Below are positions 46,740 through 57,793 of a stretch of 64,000 nt of DNA, piece by piece. Each line of letters starts with the position of its first letter. The stretch's first letter is position 1. The notes beneath the pieces are model-generated. The model did no database searches. It saw nothing but the letters and a program-made list of their open reading frames with translations, and was not told the origin of the DNA. This DNA is from Deltaproteobacteria bacterium (GTDB taxonomy: Bacteria; Myxococcota_A; Polyangia; JACPQR01), in the NCBI GenBank assembly GCA_016190375.1, contig JACPQR010000110.1, forward strand, positions 34,161 through 98,160, in the 5' to 3' direction. The translations under genes were made by a program, and so were the position numbers.

Positions 46740-49292
46740 CTACTTGCGGACCGGGTGCGTGTCCCCGATCCGGGCTTCGAGCTTGCGGAGCTTGGCCTCG
46801 AGCTCCTCTACGTGCTTTTCGAGGGCGGTGGTGCGGGGGGACTCGGTGGCGCGGAGCGCGGCGAGGACTCGGTCGACGGTCATCTGCTCCTGCTCGGAGA
46901 CGCTCGCGCGGTAGGCCTGCAGAGCGTTGGCCGCGTCGGGATCGCCCAGGGTCTCGAGGGCCAGGAGCGCCGCGCGCCGGACGGCGTGCACCGGGTCGCG
47001 CAAGAGGTCGACCAGGCGCTCGCGCACCTTCTCTCTGTCGCCCCGCTCCAGCGTCCGGCCCAGCTCGGCGAGCGCCGCCACCGCCGCCGGCCGCGCGCGG
47101 TTGGAGGTCGCTCCGACCCGCGTGCGCTCGAGCAGTATCTCGGTCGCTTCGCGGCGGCGCGACGCCGCGAGACCGCGAAACGCGCCCGCCTGCACGTGCC
47201 CGCCGAAGCCCGTCACGGCGGCGCGACGCGCGAGCTCTTCGAACGGCGCATCGGTGCGCTGTGCTCCAAGCCCCTCCAGCGCGGCCGCGGCCGCGCGATA
47301 CGGCAGGCCCGCGGCGAGGCGGGCCTCGAGCGCGGCGCGGAGCCGCGCGTCGCGGTGAGCGCCCGCGGCGTGCATCACGGACTCGAGCGCGAGCGGGTGC
47401 TTCTCGGCCCCGACGACGGCGACCAGCGCCTCGATCGCCGCCTCCGTCCCCGCCTTGGACAGAGCGCGCGCCCACTCACGGCGAACGCCCCAGAAGGGCT
47501 CGGCCGAGTAGGCGTCGCGGATCGCGGCGATGTTCTTCGCCCTCGCGGTCTTCGCCATCTCCTGGCCCGCCAGGATCCTGCCGACGACGTCGGTCGCGCC
47601 GGTGAGCTGGCGCGTGAGCTTGTCGTCGCCCGGGTTGAAGTCGAGCTTGAAGAGGACCTCCGTCCCGGGGTCGATCCGTACCTGCTCGGGATCCTGCGGC
47701 ATCGCCAGGACGGCCGAATGGCGCGCCTGTTCGATCTCGATCGTCCTGGTCTCGAGCCGGCCGCCCGCGACCCAGGCGACCTTCAAGGGCAGCGCGAAGG
47801 CCTGGACGCCGGCCTTCTCGTCGATCTGGGTCTGCTCGATCTCGAAGGTCCCTTCGCCCTTCGCGGCGTCGTGCGCGAACGTCACCTTCAGGGACGGATA
47901 GCCCTTGCCGAAGAGCCACTGGTCGAAGAAGCGCCCGAGCGACCGCCCGGAGTGCTTCTCCATCATGCGGCGGAAGTCGTCGGTCTCCACGACCTGACCG
48001 CCGAACGTCCTGACGTAGTCGCGGACGGCCGGCCAGAACACGTCGTCGCCGAGGAGCTTGCGGAGCATGTGCAGGCGGCAGGCGCCGCCCGGGTACAGGT
48101 GCCGGTCGTACAGGCTCCAGGAGTGGTTGAACACGCGGGTGACGATCGGGCGCTTGTAGCGCTCGTCGGCCTCGGCGAAGTAGATCGTGGCATTGACGAA
48201 GAAGTCGTAGTCCGCCTCGTCCCGGCTGACCTGGTCCTCGAGCCAGCAGGACTCGATGTACGTGGCCCAGGACTCCTTCAGCCACGCGTGCGCGAAGTCG
48301 CGGCACACGACGAAGTCGCCGAAGTAGCTGTGCGCCATCTCGTGGATGTTGATCTGGTCGACCACCCAGGTCCATTCCTCGGCCAGCGTCTGGTCCAGCA
48401 CGAAGACGTCGTCCCAGCTCACGAGGGAGATGTTCTCCATGGCTCCGCCGAAGCTGGGCAGAGCGAACTGGAAGTACTTCGGATAGGGGAACGGCGTGCC
48501 GAGCTTCGTGGTGAGCCAGTCGAGCATCTTCGGCGTGCGCCCGAACGAGCGCGCGAGGTGCGCGGGCTCGAACTCGGTCGAGGAGAAGTAGGCGATGGGA
48601 CGGCCGCCGTGCTCGCCGTCGTCGTGGCGCGTGAACATCCCGATCGCGAAGCAGGTGAGGTAGCTCGGGCAGCGCTGGTCCAGTCCGTAGTGCGCGGTCC
48701 TGGTGCCGTCGCCGTGGTCGGTCTCGCCGACCAGGGCGCCGTTCGCGAGGATCGTGAAGCGCGACTCGGCGCGCAGGAAGAAGTCCAGCCGCGTCCTCAC
48801 GTTCGGCAGGTCGACGCAGGGCAGCCAGTGGCGCGCGCGCTCGGTCTCGTGGTCGGTGCCGGCGAACCACGGCTCGTCGGGCAAGGCGGGCGTGGGCTTC
48901 GAGAAGAACAGCCCCGTCACGGGGCGCACGACTCGATACCGGACTGCGAGCCGCCGCGTCTCCCCGGCCGCGAACGGTTCATCCCAGGTCGCCGCGATCT
49001 TCCGGCCGTCGTACCGGGAGGTCAGCTTCCGCCCGTCGGCGTCGCGGACGTCGACGTCCTGGAAGTCGACCGCGTCGAGCTCGATCGCTCGAGGACCCGC
49101 CCGTCGCGCCTCGACCGTCGTGGTCACCGTGCCTTCGATCGACTGCCGCTCGAGGTCCACGCGCAGGGCAATCTCGAGATGCGTCGGCTCGATCGAGAGG
49201 TCCGGCGGGTAGTGGGCCTCGGCCCCCGGCAGGGTGAAGTCGCTGTGCGCCGTGCGGCAGCCGCAGGCGTGCTGTCCGTCGATGATGGGCAT
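46740..49292 (-). CDS. M1-family aminopeptidase with C-terminal HEAT repeats
   Basis: The 850-residue protein has the gluzincin set: GAMEN at 283-287 (substrate N-terminus), HEMAH at 317-321 and WLKESWATYIE with the third Zn ligand Glu340, 19 residues after the second His. The N-terminal beta domain (PPDLSIEPTHLEIALRVDLE) is typical of M1. From about 620 helical repeats (EALVAVVGAEKHPLALESVM, VHAVRRAALLALETLGDP) form HEAT-like units, and the end is a coiled coil (LEKHVEELEAKLRKLEARIG). There is no signal peptide, so it is probably cytoplasmic and trims peptides. The HEAT tail is typical of several myxobacterial M1 peptidases (from memory). Confidence 0.92.
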   Translation of the reverse strand: MPIIDGQHACGCRTAHSDFTLPGAEAHYPPDLSIEPTHLEIALRVDLERQSIEGTVTTTVEARRAGPRAIELDAVDFQDVDVRDADGRKLTSRYDGRKIAATWDEPFAAGETRRLAVRYRVVRPVTGLFFSKPTPALPDEPWFAGTDHETERARHWLPCVDLPNVRTRLDFFLRAESRFTILANGALVGETDHGDGTRTAHYGLDQRCPSYLTCFAIGMFTRHDDGEHGGRPIAYFSSTEFEPAHLARSFGRTPKMLDWLTTKLGTPFPYPKYFQFALPSFGGAMENISLVSWDDVFVLDQTLAEEWTWVVDQINIHEMAHSYFGDFVVCRDFAHAWLKESWATYIESCWLEDQVSRDEADYDFFVNATIYFAEADERYKRPIVTRVFNHSWSLYDRHLYPGGACRLHMLRKLLGDDVFWPAVRDYVRTFGGQVVETDDFRRMMEKHSGRSLGRFFDQWLFGKGYPSLKVTFAHDAAKGEGTFEIEQTQIDEKAGVQAFALPLKVAWVAGGRLETRTIEIEQARHSAVLAMPQDPEQVRIDPGTEVLFKLDFNPGDDKLTRQLTGATDVVGRILAGQEMAKTARAKNIAAIRDAYSAEPFWGVRREWARALSKAGTEAAIEALVAVVGAEKHPLALESVMHAAGAHRDARLRAALEARLAAGLPYRAAAAALEGLGAQRTDAPFEELARRAAVTGFGGHVQAGAFRGLAASRRREATEILLERTRVGATSNRARPAAVAALAELGRTLERGDREKVRERLVDLLRDPVHAVRRAALLALETLGDPDAANALQAYRASVSEQEQMTVDRVLAALRATESPRTTALEKHVEELEAKLRKLEARIGDTHPVRK

Positions 49293-49328
49293 GACCCCGG
49301 GAAGCTACAGGCAAGAGGCGGCCCTTTG

Positions 49329-51923
49329 CTAGTCCACTTCGGCAGGGTCGGGCAGCGTCCGGTAGCCGCCGCAGGCGATGCCCGCATGCACGATGGGCAC
49401 CTCGGAGCGCTCGTCGATTCCCAAGGCCGTCACGTGATGGCCGTGCAGCGTGGCCTGGAGGAGCTCGAACGTCGTACCGCCGTCGCGGCTCGCCAGGACG
49501 CCGTGCCGCATGCCGCCGACGTAGATCCGGCCTGGATACCGGTCGCTCGCGGCGACCGCCTGGACGCGGTCGCCCTCCTCCTCGAACTCCGGCTGCACGG
49601 GCAGCGGGATCTCCTCGACCTCGGGGGCCTGGCCCGCTGGCGCGCCTGGCGACACGCGGTAGAGCGCCCAGTCGGAGCCCATCCACACGTAGCCGCCGCC
49701 GATCGCCAGAGGCGGTGTGCTCCCGCCGGGCTCGTAGTCGTTGGCCGGCGGTACTCCTGCGACCTGCTCCCAGGCGCCACCGGCGATCGGATCGACCAGC
49801 CGGTACAGTCCGCCGGCCTCGCCGTCGACTGCCGCCCAGAGAACCCCCGACGAATCGGCGACCAATCCGATCAGCTCCGGCGGAAGGCCAGCGCCGACCG
49901 GCGCCCATCCGCTCCCTTCGGTGAACGCGTAGACGCCCGCGCCCCGGTCCGCGGCGTAGAGCGTGCCGTCGGTGCCGAAGGCGAGCCCCTGGACCATCCC
50001 TCCGGGCAGTCCGCCGATGTCCTTCTCGCCCTCACCGTCCTTCCAGCTCGCGTCGCCACCGACGATCGCCTGGTCGACTGCGCCGTCGGCGACGTCGATG
50101 CGGAGGACATGCCCCGTCTCGTGCTTGGGCCAGCCGCCGCCGACCCAGACGCGGCCGTCGCTCGCGGGATCGGGCAGGACGACGGTCGCTTCGAACAGAC
50201 CCGCGACGGGCCAGTGGAACGACTCCCCGTCGTCCGTGTACCAGGCTCCCCGGTCGGCGTACCCGACCCACGTGCGACCGGCCCGCATCGGGTCGAAGCC
50301 GAAGGCGCGCGGCAGCATGGCCTCGAGACCGTTTCCGACCCAGGCATCCCCGGCGCTGGTCGACGTCGCCGACGCCCAGGTCTCGCCGCCGTCTGCCGTC
50401 ACATGCACCTGGCCCACTCCCGGGTAGGACGCCACGACGGACGCGCTCCCCGGACCGACGCCGAGAGCGCGAACGGCGGCCTTGCCGTTGGACTCGAACG
50501 GAGACAGCCACCCCTCGGCCACGACGGACTGCTCGTCGAGCGCTTCCGCCCATTGCCCGTCGCCGTTCCAGCGGTAGATGGGGAGCCGGTCCTCGCTCGC
50601 GTTGGCTGCCCACAGGAGCGTGTCGTCCGAGGGATCGGCGGCGAGCGCCAGGAAATCGGTGACGACGCTCCCCCGCGTGTCGAGCTCGATGCCGTCGTTG
50701 AACGGCTCGAAGCAAAAGCCGATTCCCGGCGCGTAGCACTCGACTCGCCGCCAGAGGCCGCCGGCGTACTCGCCGTTCACCATGGAGCCACGCATGGCGA
50801 CGACGAGGATCGGCTCGGAGCGGCGCGCCACGACCCCGCCCACGTTGCGGTGCGGCAGCGTGGCGGAGAAGTCGTCCCAGATCGCAGCGCCTCCGGCCTG
50901 GTCCAGGGTCGCACGGTAGAGCCCTCGATGTGTACCCACCCACACGACCCCGCCGTCCGTCGGATCAGGCGCGAGGGCGGTGGCCTGCGGCGCGCCTTCG
51001 GGATCGTTCGCCAGGTCGATCTCGAGATCGACGACGACGTCGAAGGTCAAGCCCGCATCCGCGCTGCGCAGGAGCCGGAAGCGATCGATGGGCTCCGCCT
51101 CTGAATCGCTGATCTGGTTCCGTTGCCCGCTCGCCACCCACACGATGGAGTCGTCGGCGGGAGAGAACGCCACCGCCCCGAGCGGGAACTTGCCGATGCC
51201 CAGCTCGGCCGCGGCGTCGTAGGTGACGGCCCAGCTCTCGCCGCCGTCGTCCGACAGGTACACGAGCCCTGTCGTAGGAAGCGCGAGAACGCGCATCGGG
51301 TCGGACGGCCGGAAGGCGATCGCCTGCATGTTGTCGTCGGCGACTCGACCCCAGCTCACGCCGTTGGTGGTGGGGCGGTAGGTGGCGCCCCCGTCCGTGG
51401 ACAGCCGCATCCCTCCGCAATCGACTCCGACGATGCGTCGCGAGTCGTCACCGGGAGCGATCGCGATTGCCGGCACACCGCCACCTCCACCCGGGCCGCG
51501 AAGCGACCATCCCTCCACGGGAACGGTCGCGGTCGCGGTGATCGTGTCGCCGTCGACGTCGACCTCGGCCCGCACGACGGCCTCGCCGGCCGACTCGAAG
51601 CGGTGGTGCGCGAACGAGTCCGCGGAGTCGGTCGCGCCGTCGCCGTCGAGGTCCCAGCGCCAGGCGGTCGGCTCGCCGTGCTCGCCCGACAGGGCCGCCG
51701 CGAGCCGGAACCGAGTGGCGATGCTGCCCGCGGGCGGGTCGACGACGATCTCGAGGGCGGGACCGTCGTCCGCCCGAGCGTCGGCGTCGTGGCTCGCATC
51801 GGCGTCTCCGGCGTCCGACACGTCGACTCCGCCGTCCACCGAGGGCGTGGTCGGCTCGCACTGGGTCGGGGTCACGGCCAGGAACCCCACGGGAAGGAGC
51901 GTCATCATCGCGCGACCAAGCAT
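49329..51923 (-). CDS. Exported PKD/BNR-type propeller protein
   Basis: The 864-residue product starts MLGRAMMTLLPVGFLAVTPT with a signal ending at a Cys (TQCEP), possibly a lipoprotein. An Asp/Ala linker precedes a PKD-like domain (AWRWDLDGDGATDSADSFAH, FESAGEAVVRAEV). The rest consists of many sialidase-type BNR/Asp-box strands (RLSTDGGATYRPT, YLSDDGGESWAVTY, HVTADGGETWASAT, LASRDGGTTFELLQ), as in VPS10-like propellers. GGAGGAG 5 bases upstream decides the start. It is probably a surface protein binding glycans or proteins. The aminopeptidase gene follows 36 bp downstream. Confidence 0.85.
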   Translation of the reverse strand: MLGRAMMTLLPVGFLAVTPTQCEPTTPSVDGGVDVSDAGDADASHDADARADDGPALEIVVDPPAGSIATRFRLAAALSGEHGEPTAWRWDLDGDGATDSADSFAHHRFESAGEAVVRAEVDVDGDTITATATVPVEGWSLRGPGGGGGVPAIAIAPGDDSRRIVGVDCGGMRLSTDGGATYRPTTNGVSWGRVADDNMQAIAFRPSDPMRVLALPTTGLVYLSDDGGESWAVTYDAAAELGIGKFPLGAVAFSPADDSIVWVASGQRNQISDSEAEPIDRFRLLRSADAGLTFDVVVDLEIDLANDPEGAPQATALAPDPTDGGVVWVGTHRGLYRATLDQAGGAAIWDDFSATLPHRNVGGVVARRSEPILVVAMRGSMVNGEYAGGLWRRVECYAPGIGFCFEPFNDGIELDTRGSVVTDFLALAADPSDDTLLWAANASEDRLPIYRWNGDGQWAEALDEQSVVAEGWLSPFESNGKAAVRALGVGPGSASVVASYPGVGQVHVTADGGETWASATSTSAGDAWVGNGLEAMLPRAFGFDPMRAGRTWVGYADRGAWYTDDGESFHWPVAGLFEATVVLPDPASDGRVWVGGGWPKHETGHVLRIDVADGAVDQAIVGGDASWKDGEGEKDIGGLPGGMVQGLAFGTDGTLYAADRGAGVYAFTEGSGWAPVGAGLPPELIGLVADSSGVLWAAVDGEAGGLYRLVDPIAGGAWEQVAGVPPANDYEPGGSTPPLAIGGGYVWMGSDWALYRVSPGAPAGQAPEVEEIPLPVQPEFEEEGDRVQAVAASDRYPGRIYVGGMRHGVLASRDGGTTFELLQATLHGHHVTALGIDERSEVPIVHAGIACGGYRTLPDPAEVD

Positions 51924-52051
51924 GTGTCTCCTCCTGTTCGGTCGTGCGGAGTTCAAGACCCGTGCCGGTGCCGGATGCGCTGCGCCGGCGCCGCGAGAGG
52001 GACGTTCGGTGGGCAGCGTGGGGTGCCGACCTCCCACGCCCGGGGGCTCGA

Positions 52052-53599
52052 CTACTGGGACCCGGCGGCGAGCTCGACGACCCGGGTGGTGCTCTGGCCC
52101 GAGCGGATCTGGATCGTCTCGACGGCGCGCAGCCCCTTCACGGGGTTGTCGAGCTCGATCCGATAGCGACCTGGCGGCAGCCGCAGGTCGTGGATCGGTG
52201 TCGGGCGCCTCGTCGCGTAGGCTCGACCGCCTCGCGTCACGGTGGCGTAGGCCCACGGGCGCGCGCCGAGGTGCAGGATGCCGGGCGCAGCCGCTGGCTC
52301 GGGCACAGCCTTCGCCGGCCCCTGCGCGGCGGCGGGAATGGCCGGCGCGGCCGGCGGCGGCGCGGGCGCCTTCTCCCGGGGAGCTGCCGGCGCCGCCTCT
52401 CGCGGCGGCGCCGGAGCCCGCACCGCGCTCGGCTGCCGCCTGTCGCGCTGCGCGGGCGCCGACCTCGCCGCGGGCCAGAACCCGAGGGCCAGCGACCCGA
52501 GGGCCAGCGACACGAGCGCGACGGCCGCAACGGCCAGCGCGAGCACCGAGAGCCTCCGGCGCGAGAACGTCCCGGGCGTGGCGCCGCCATGACGAGCGGT
52601 CTTCGAAGCAGTCGTCGGCGTGACCGATTCACCCTGGCCTATCGCGGCACGCAGGACTCCGTCGAGAGCGACGGCGCGGGCGGCAGGGGCCTGGGTCACC
52701 TCGCGGACGACCGCACCAACCTCCGCGGCGCCGGCCGCATCCGAGCCCGACCGGTACAGAAACGCGAGGAGCTCCTTTCGCATCGCCTCGGCGGACTCGT
52801 GGCGATCCGTGGGATTGCGCGCCAGGGCCCGCATCACGACGCGGTCCAGCTCGGGTGGCACCGCGACCAGCTCGGAGATCGGTCGCACCTCCGCCGCCAT
52901 CGCCAGCGCCAGCAGACGGTGCGAGTCTTGCAGCCCGTAGACGCGATGTCCGGTGAGCATCTCGTGAAGGACGAGTCCGAGGGCGAAGACGTCGGACCGG
53001 GGATCGAGCGGCTCTCCACGCGCGTGCTCGGGCGAAAGGTAGGCGAGCTTCCCCTTGAGCACTCCGCCGCCCGTGAGGACGTTCGCGCGGACCGCCGCCT
53101 TCGCGATCCCGAAGTCCGCGAGCTTGACCCCTCCCTCGCGCGAGAGGAGCACGTTCGCCGGGCTCACGTCGCGGTGGACGAGACCGAAGAGGTCGCCCGA
53201 AGGCCCGCGCTTTCGGTGCGCGTAGTCGAGGCCCGCGAGGATCTCGGCGGCGACGTGCACGGCGACCGGCACCGGGAGCGGCCCGGGCCTTCGCCTGAGC
53301 AGTCGGTCGAGGTCGATCCCGTCCACGTGCTCCATGACGAGGAAACGCTGTCCCCTGTCCTCGCCGAGCTCGTGGACCGCGACGAGGTTGCCGTGGCTGA
53401 GGGACATCACGAGCCGCGCCTCGTCGAGGAACATCTGCGCGAAGCGCTCGTCGTCTCCCAGCGCGGGGTGGATTCGCTTGATCGCGACGATGCCCGTCAG
53501 TCCCGCCGCGTCGGTCCGGCGAGCCCTGAAGACCTCGGCCATTCCGCCGGCCCCGATCCGTTCGAGGAGCTCGTACCTGCCGCAGGATCCCAGCGTCAT
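52052..53599 (-). CDS. Transmembrane Ser/Thr kinase with PEGA domain, module B
   Basis: The 515-residue kinase has GAGGMAEV at 16-23, Lys41, HRDVSPAN at 142-149, DFG at 162-164, YLSPEHA and DPRSDVFALG. A membrane segment lies near 340-365 (VLALAVAAVALVSLALGSLA), then an Ala/Pro-rich linker and a PEGA-like domain (GILHLGARPWAYATVTRGGR, LRLPPGRYRIELDNP, STTRVVELAAGSQ). It resembles the module A kinase in motif wording (SHGNLVAVHELGE versus QHGNIVPVFDFGE). It is divergent from the Kelch-like lipoprotein with only a few dozen bases between, so both share a promoter region. Together with the PEGA protein and FHA activator it forms module B. Confidence 0.93.
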   Translation of the reverse strand: MTLGSCGRYELLERIGAGGMAEVFRARRTDAAGLTGIVAIKRIHPALGDDERFAQMFLDEARLVMSLSHGNLVAVHELGEDRGQRFLVMEHVDGIDLDRLLRRRPGPLPVPVAVHVAAEILAGLDYAHRKRGPSGDLFGLVHRDVSPANVLLSREGGVKLADFGIAKAAVRANVLTGGGVLKGKLAYLSPEHARGEPLDPRSDVFALGLVLHEMLTGHRVYGLQDSHRLLALAMAAEVRPISELVAVPPELDRVVMRALARNPTDRHESAEAMRKELLAFLYRSGSDAAGAAEVGAVVREVTQAPAARAVALDGVLRAAIGQGESVTPTTASKTARHGGATPGTFSRRRLSVLALAVAAVALVSLALGSLALGFWPAARSAPAQRDRRQPSAVRAPAPPREAAPAAPREKAPAPPPAAPAIPAAAQGPAKAVPEPAAAPGILHLGARPWAYATVTRGGRAYATRRPTPIHDLRLPPGRYRIELDNPVKGLRAVETIQIRSGQSTTRVVELAAGSQ

Positions 53600-53641
53600 T
53601 CGCCCGGCATCATCGATGCTACCATGCCGCCCATCCCGGCC

Positions 53642-55114
53642 ATGAGCAGACTCTGGACCGCCGTGGCGGCGCTGCCGCTCCTGGCCGCCTGCACCGAGAC
53701 CGTGCCCGTCGAGGTGGTGCTGGTGGGCATCGATGAGGGCGCCCTCGAGGACATCATCGTCTGCAACGACGGAAGGCAGGTCTCCGAGCCGACGTCCTCG
53801 ACCGACGGCGCTCGGTTCGAGCTCGAAGAAGGGACCCACTTCATCGAGATCAACGCGAAGCTCAAGGACGGCGGATGGGCCTGGGGATTCGTGAGGATGC
53901 AGGACGGCCGATCGTCGCGTCTGGCCCTCTCGAAGGTGTGGGAGGCCGTCGACGCCCTGCCTCCAGCCGAGCTGATGGGGCTGGGCGGGCCTCGGGTCGC
54001 CTCGCTGGGTGACGGCCGTGTCGTGATCGTCGGCCTGAAGGAAGACGGTTCCCTCGGCGCCTGGATCTGGGACGTCCTCGAGGCCGAGCCAGCACTCGAC
54101 TACGTCTTCATCGCGGACGAAGTCGAAGCTGGCTACTCGGCGACCTCTCTGGATTCGGAGCGTGTCCTCATCGCGTGGAGCTCGGGCTCGACGCACATGG
54201 CGGTTCTGGATACCAGCGGGCTGTACGTCGAAGAGGCTGACTCTTGCCGGGAAGTGCTCGGTAAGGGACAGCACGGTGCCGCGGCCTTCTTTCAGCCCGA
54301 AGGCGACACGCCGACGAAGGTGCTCCTTGCGGGCGGTGGCGAGACTCTGGGCGCGGGGGAGGACACGGCAGTCGTCTTCGATTCCGCGCCGGGGGAGCAG
54401 TGCACCGCGCTGACGATGGCGCAACGGCGCTTCGCGCCTGCGGTCGTGCCTTATGGAGCCGACAAGATGATCGTCCACGGCGGCGAGGACGAGGACGAGC
54501 GGCCTGAAGCAGCAGCCGATTTCCAGATCGTGTCTTGCCAGAATGGACCGTGCGGAGCTCCATTCCCTCCCGACGGGAGCCCAACGCAGCGCAGCGGCCA
54601 CACCGCTTCCTGGCTCAGGCTGGAGCATTCCGCGTGGATCCTGGGTGGAACCGCGGGCCAGGACGGAGGAACGACGTGCGCCAGCCCCGTCGTTCGAGTC
54701 GACGCAGGCGAGCTGCCGGAGGATCTCGAGCTCGACGGGTTCCGTCGGAGCGGACATGCGGCGGTGACGATCTCGGAGCTATTGCCTGAAGGCGGAGAGG
54801 CTCCCAGCGGCCGCATCCTCGTGGCGGGCGGCACGGCATGCGAGGCGACCGAGCCTTGTGAAGGTTCGCCATGCGGTCAGGCGGGCCCTTCCAACGACGC
54901 GGTGGTAGTCGCCGTGGATCAAGATCTGCCGCCCTCGCTCGAAGAGGAATGGGGCAGCTGCCCCATCTGCCTGGGCGACTCCTTCGGCGAGCCCGTCGCC
55001 GTCGAGGTGGCATCGAACGAGGTTCTGGTGATCGGAGACGGCGTCTTCCGCCTGGTGAACCCCGGCCCGCACCCGGCGAGCGCCAGCCCCTGCGGCAAGG
55101 ACAGGAGCGAGTGA
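53642..55114 (+). CDS. Kelch/propeller-like lipoprotein, module B
   Basis: The 490-residue product starts MSRLWTAVAALPLLAACTET with lipobox Cys17; an ATG six codons earlier is also possible. The body has repeated strands of Kelch or related type: GGPRVASLGDGRVVIVGLKE, KVLLAGGGETLGAGEDTAVV, HTASWLRLEHSAWILGGTAG, SGHAAVTISELLPEGGEAPS then GRILVAGGTACEA. It is probably a surface beta-propeller. It overlaps the PEGA gene by one base (TGATG) and is divergent from the kinase gene. It corresponds to the MopE/propeller lipoprotein of module A in position, not in close sequence. Confidence 0.8.
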   Translation: MSRLWTAVAALPLLAACTETVPVEVVLVGIDEGALEDIIVCNDGRQVSEPTSSTDGARFELEEGTHFIEINAKLKDGGWAWGFVRMQDGRSSRLALSKVWEAVDALPPAELMGLGGPRVASLGDGRVVIVGLKEDGSLGAWIWDVLEAEPALDYVFIADEVEAGYSATSLDSERVLIAWSSGSTHMAVLDTSGLYVEEADSCREVLGKGQHGAAAFFQPEGDTPTKVLLAGGGETLGAGEDTAVVFDSAPGEQCTALTMAQRRFAPAVVPYGADKMIVHGGEDEDERPEAAADFQIVSCQNGPCGAPFPPDGSPTQRSGHTASWLRLEHSAWILGGTAGQDGGTTCASPVVRVDAGELPEDLELDGFRRSGHAAVTISELLPEGGEAPSGRILVAGGTACEATEPCEGSPCGQAGPSNDAVVVAVDQDLPPSLEEEWGSCPICLGDSFGEPVAVEVASNEVLVIGDGVFRLVNPGPHPASASPCGKDRSE

Positions 55115-56280
55115 TGCTGGGCCGACACGTATTCGCAGGGCTCGCGCTGCTGGGCTGTGTCGCCGGCGAAGCCCAGGCCCAGACCCGCGTCGCGGTCGTT
55201 CGGCTCGACGCGGGGCCGCCGCCTGCGGGGCTCGCGGCGCTGCTGGAGGCGGCCAGTGCCGAGGGCGTGGCGCTGCGCACGCTCGACGAGACGGAGATTG
55301 CGGTCCTCGCGGGGACGGCGCCTCCTCCGTTCGCTCAGCGGCTCGCGGTCGCGGCGGAGCTCGTGCGGCAGGCGGCCGAGCTGCACGCGGAGCTCGAGCA
55401 TCAGCCGGCGCTCGAGCGGCTCGCGCAGGCGAGGCTGATCCTCGTGACGGAGGTGCCGGCCGCCGAGGCGCGGCAGGCGCTGAGGGACGTGAGGTTCCTC
55501 GAGGGCTCGGCGCTCCTCGCCCTCGGTCGCGCCGGCGACGCGGCCCGTGCGTTCCGCGCGAGCCGCCGCCTCGACCCCCAGTGGTCCGCTGACCCGGGCG
55601 TCGTTCCGCCGCAGGTCATCGTGGCCTGGGAGGCGTCCGGCCGCAGGCCGCCAGCGGACGTGGGCAGGGTGGCGATCCGCAGCGAGCCCGCCGGCGCGCA
55701 GGTCTTCATCGACGGCGTACCGGCGGGGACGACGCCGGTCGTGGTCGAGTCGGTCGAGGCGGGCACCGTGGCTCTGGCCCTCGAGCGCGAGGGTCACAGA
55801 CGGATCGTGGTCCCGGTCGAGGTCGGCGCAGGACGAGTCGAGGACGTGAGCTTCACGCTCGACCCCCTTGCGGCCGGGGAGCGGCTGCGAGAGGCGCGCT
55901 TGGCCCTCGACGGGCAGCGGCCGGACCCCTCCGTGCTTCGCCGGATCCGCGACGTCCTGGAGGTCGACCGCCTGATCGCGGTCAGCGCGGGCCAGGTCTT
56001 TCTAGTGGACGAGCGACCGGCCGGCGAGGCGACGGAGGTGAGCCTCGACGCCGCCGCGGCGGCCGTGCAGCGCTGGCTGGCGCCCCCTCCGCCGGCCGTC
56101 GCGCAGGTAGCCCGCCCGACTCCCGGGCGACGCCCGACGGCTGCCACGAGCTCTCCCTTCTACGGGCGCTGGTGGTTCTGGACGGCCGCGGGGACCGCGG
56201 TCGCAGGGGGCGTTGCCCTCGCGCTGGCCCTGACCATGGACCCCGGCCGCGAGATCGAGCTTCACATCACCGAGCGGTGA
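55114..56280 (+). CDS. Exported TPR/PEGA protein with C-terminal membrane anchor, module B
   Basis: The 388-residue product starts MLGRHVFAGLALLGCVAGEA with a signal ending near EAQAQ. Helical TPR-like segments (ELVRQAAELHAELEHQPALE, GSALLALGRAGDAARAFRAS) cover about 85-170, then a PEGA domain (VAIRSEPAGAQVFIDGVPAG, VALALEREGHRRIVVPV; about 188-250), another small domain, and a C-terminal membrane segment (FWTAAGTAVAGGVALALALT). AGGAG lies just before the start. It has the same length and layout as the module A protein at 10658. The stop codon abuts that of the convergent FHA activator. Confidence 0.85.
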   Translation: MLGRHVFAGLALLGCVAGEAQAQTRVAVVRLDAGPPPAGLAALLEAASAEGVALRTLDETEIAVLAGTAPPPFAQRLAVAAELVRQAAELHAELEHQPALERLAQARLILVTEVPAAEARQALRDVRFLEGSALLALGRAGDAARAFRASRRLDPQWSADPGVVPPQVIVAWEASGRRPPADVGRVAIRSEPAGAQVFIDGVPAGTTPVVVESVEAGTVALALEREGHRRIVVPVEVGAGRVEDVSFTLDPLAAGERLREARLALDGQRPDPSVLRRIRDVLEVDRLIAVSAGQVFLVDERPAGEATEVSLDAAAAAVQRWLAPPPPAVAQVARPTPGRRPTAATSSPFYGRWWFWTAAGTAVAGGVALALALTMDPGREIELHITER

Positions 56281-57594
<1,314 letters not shown>

Positions 57595-57793
57595 CGGCCG
57601 CACTGTAGCGCGAAACCCAAGCTACCGGGCGCCGCTACGCGACCTCGAAGCCGTACTGCTGGAAGTGCCGGTCGAAGGCTCTGGGCGTCGTCCTCCGGGA
57701 CGGCAGTAGCTCGAGTTGACCGCGATCGAAGCCGCGTGCGACTGTTCGCGCGGAACGGATAGCGCGGCCGTGCGCCGCGGGTGGGAGGCCTCG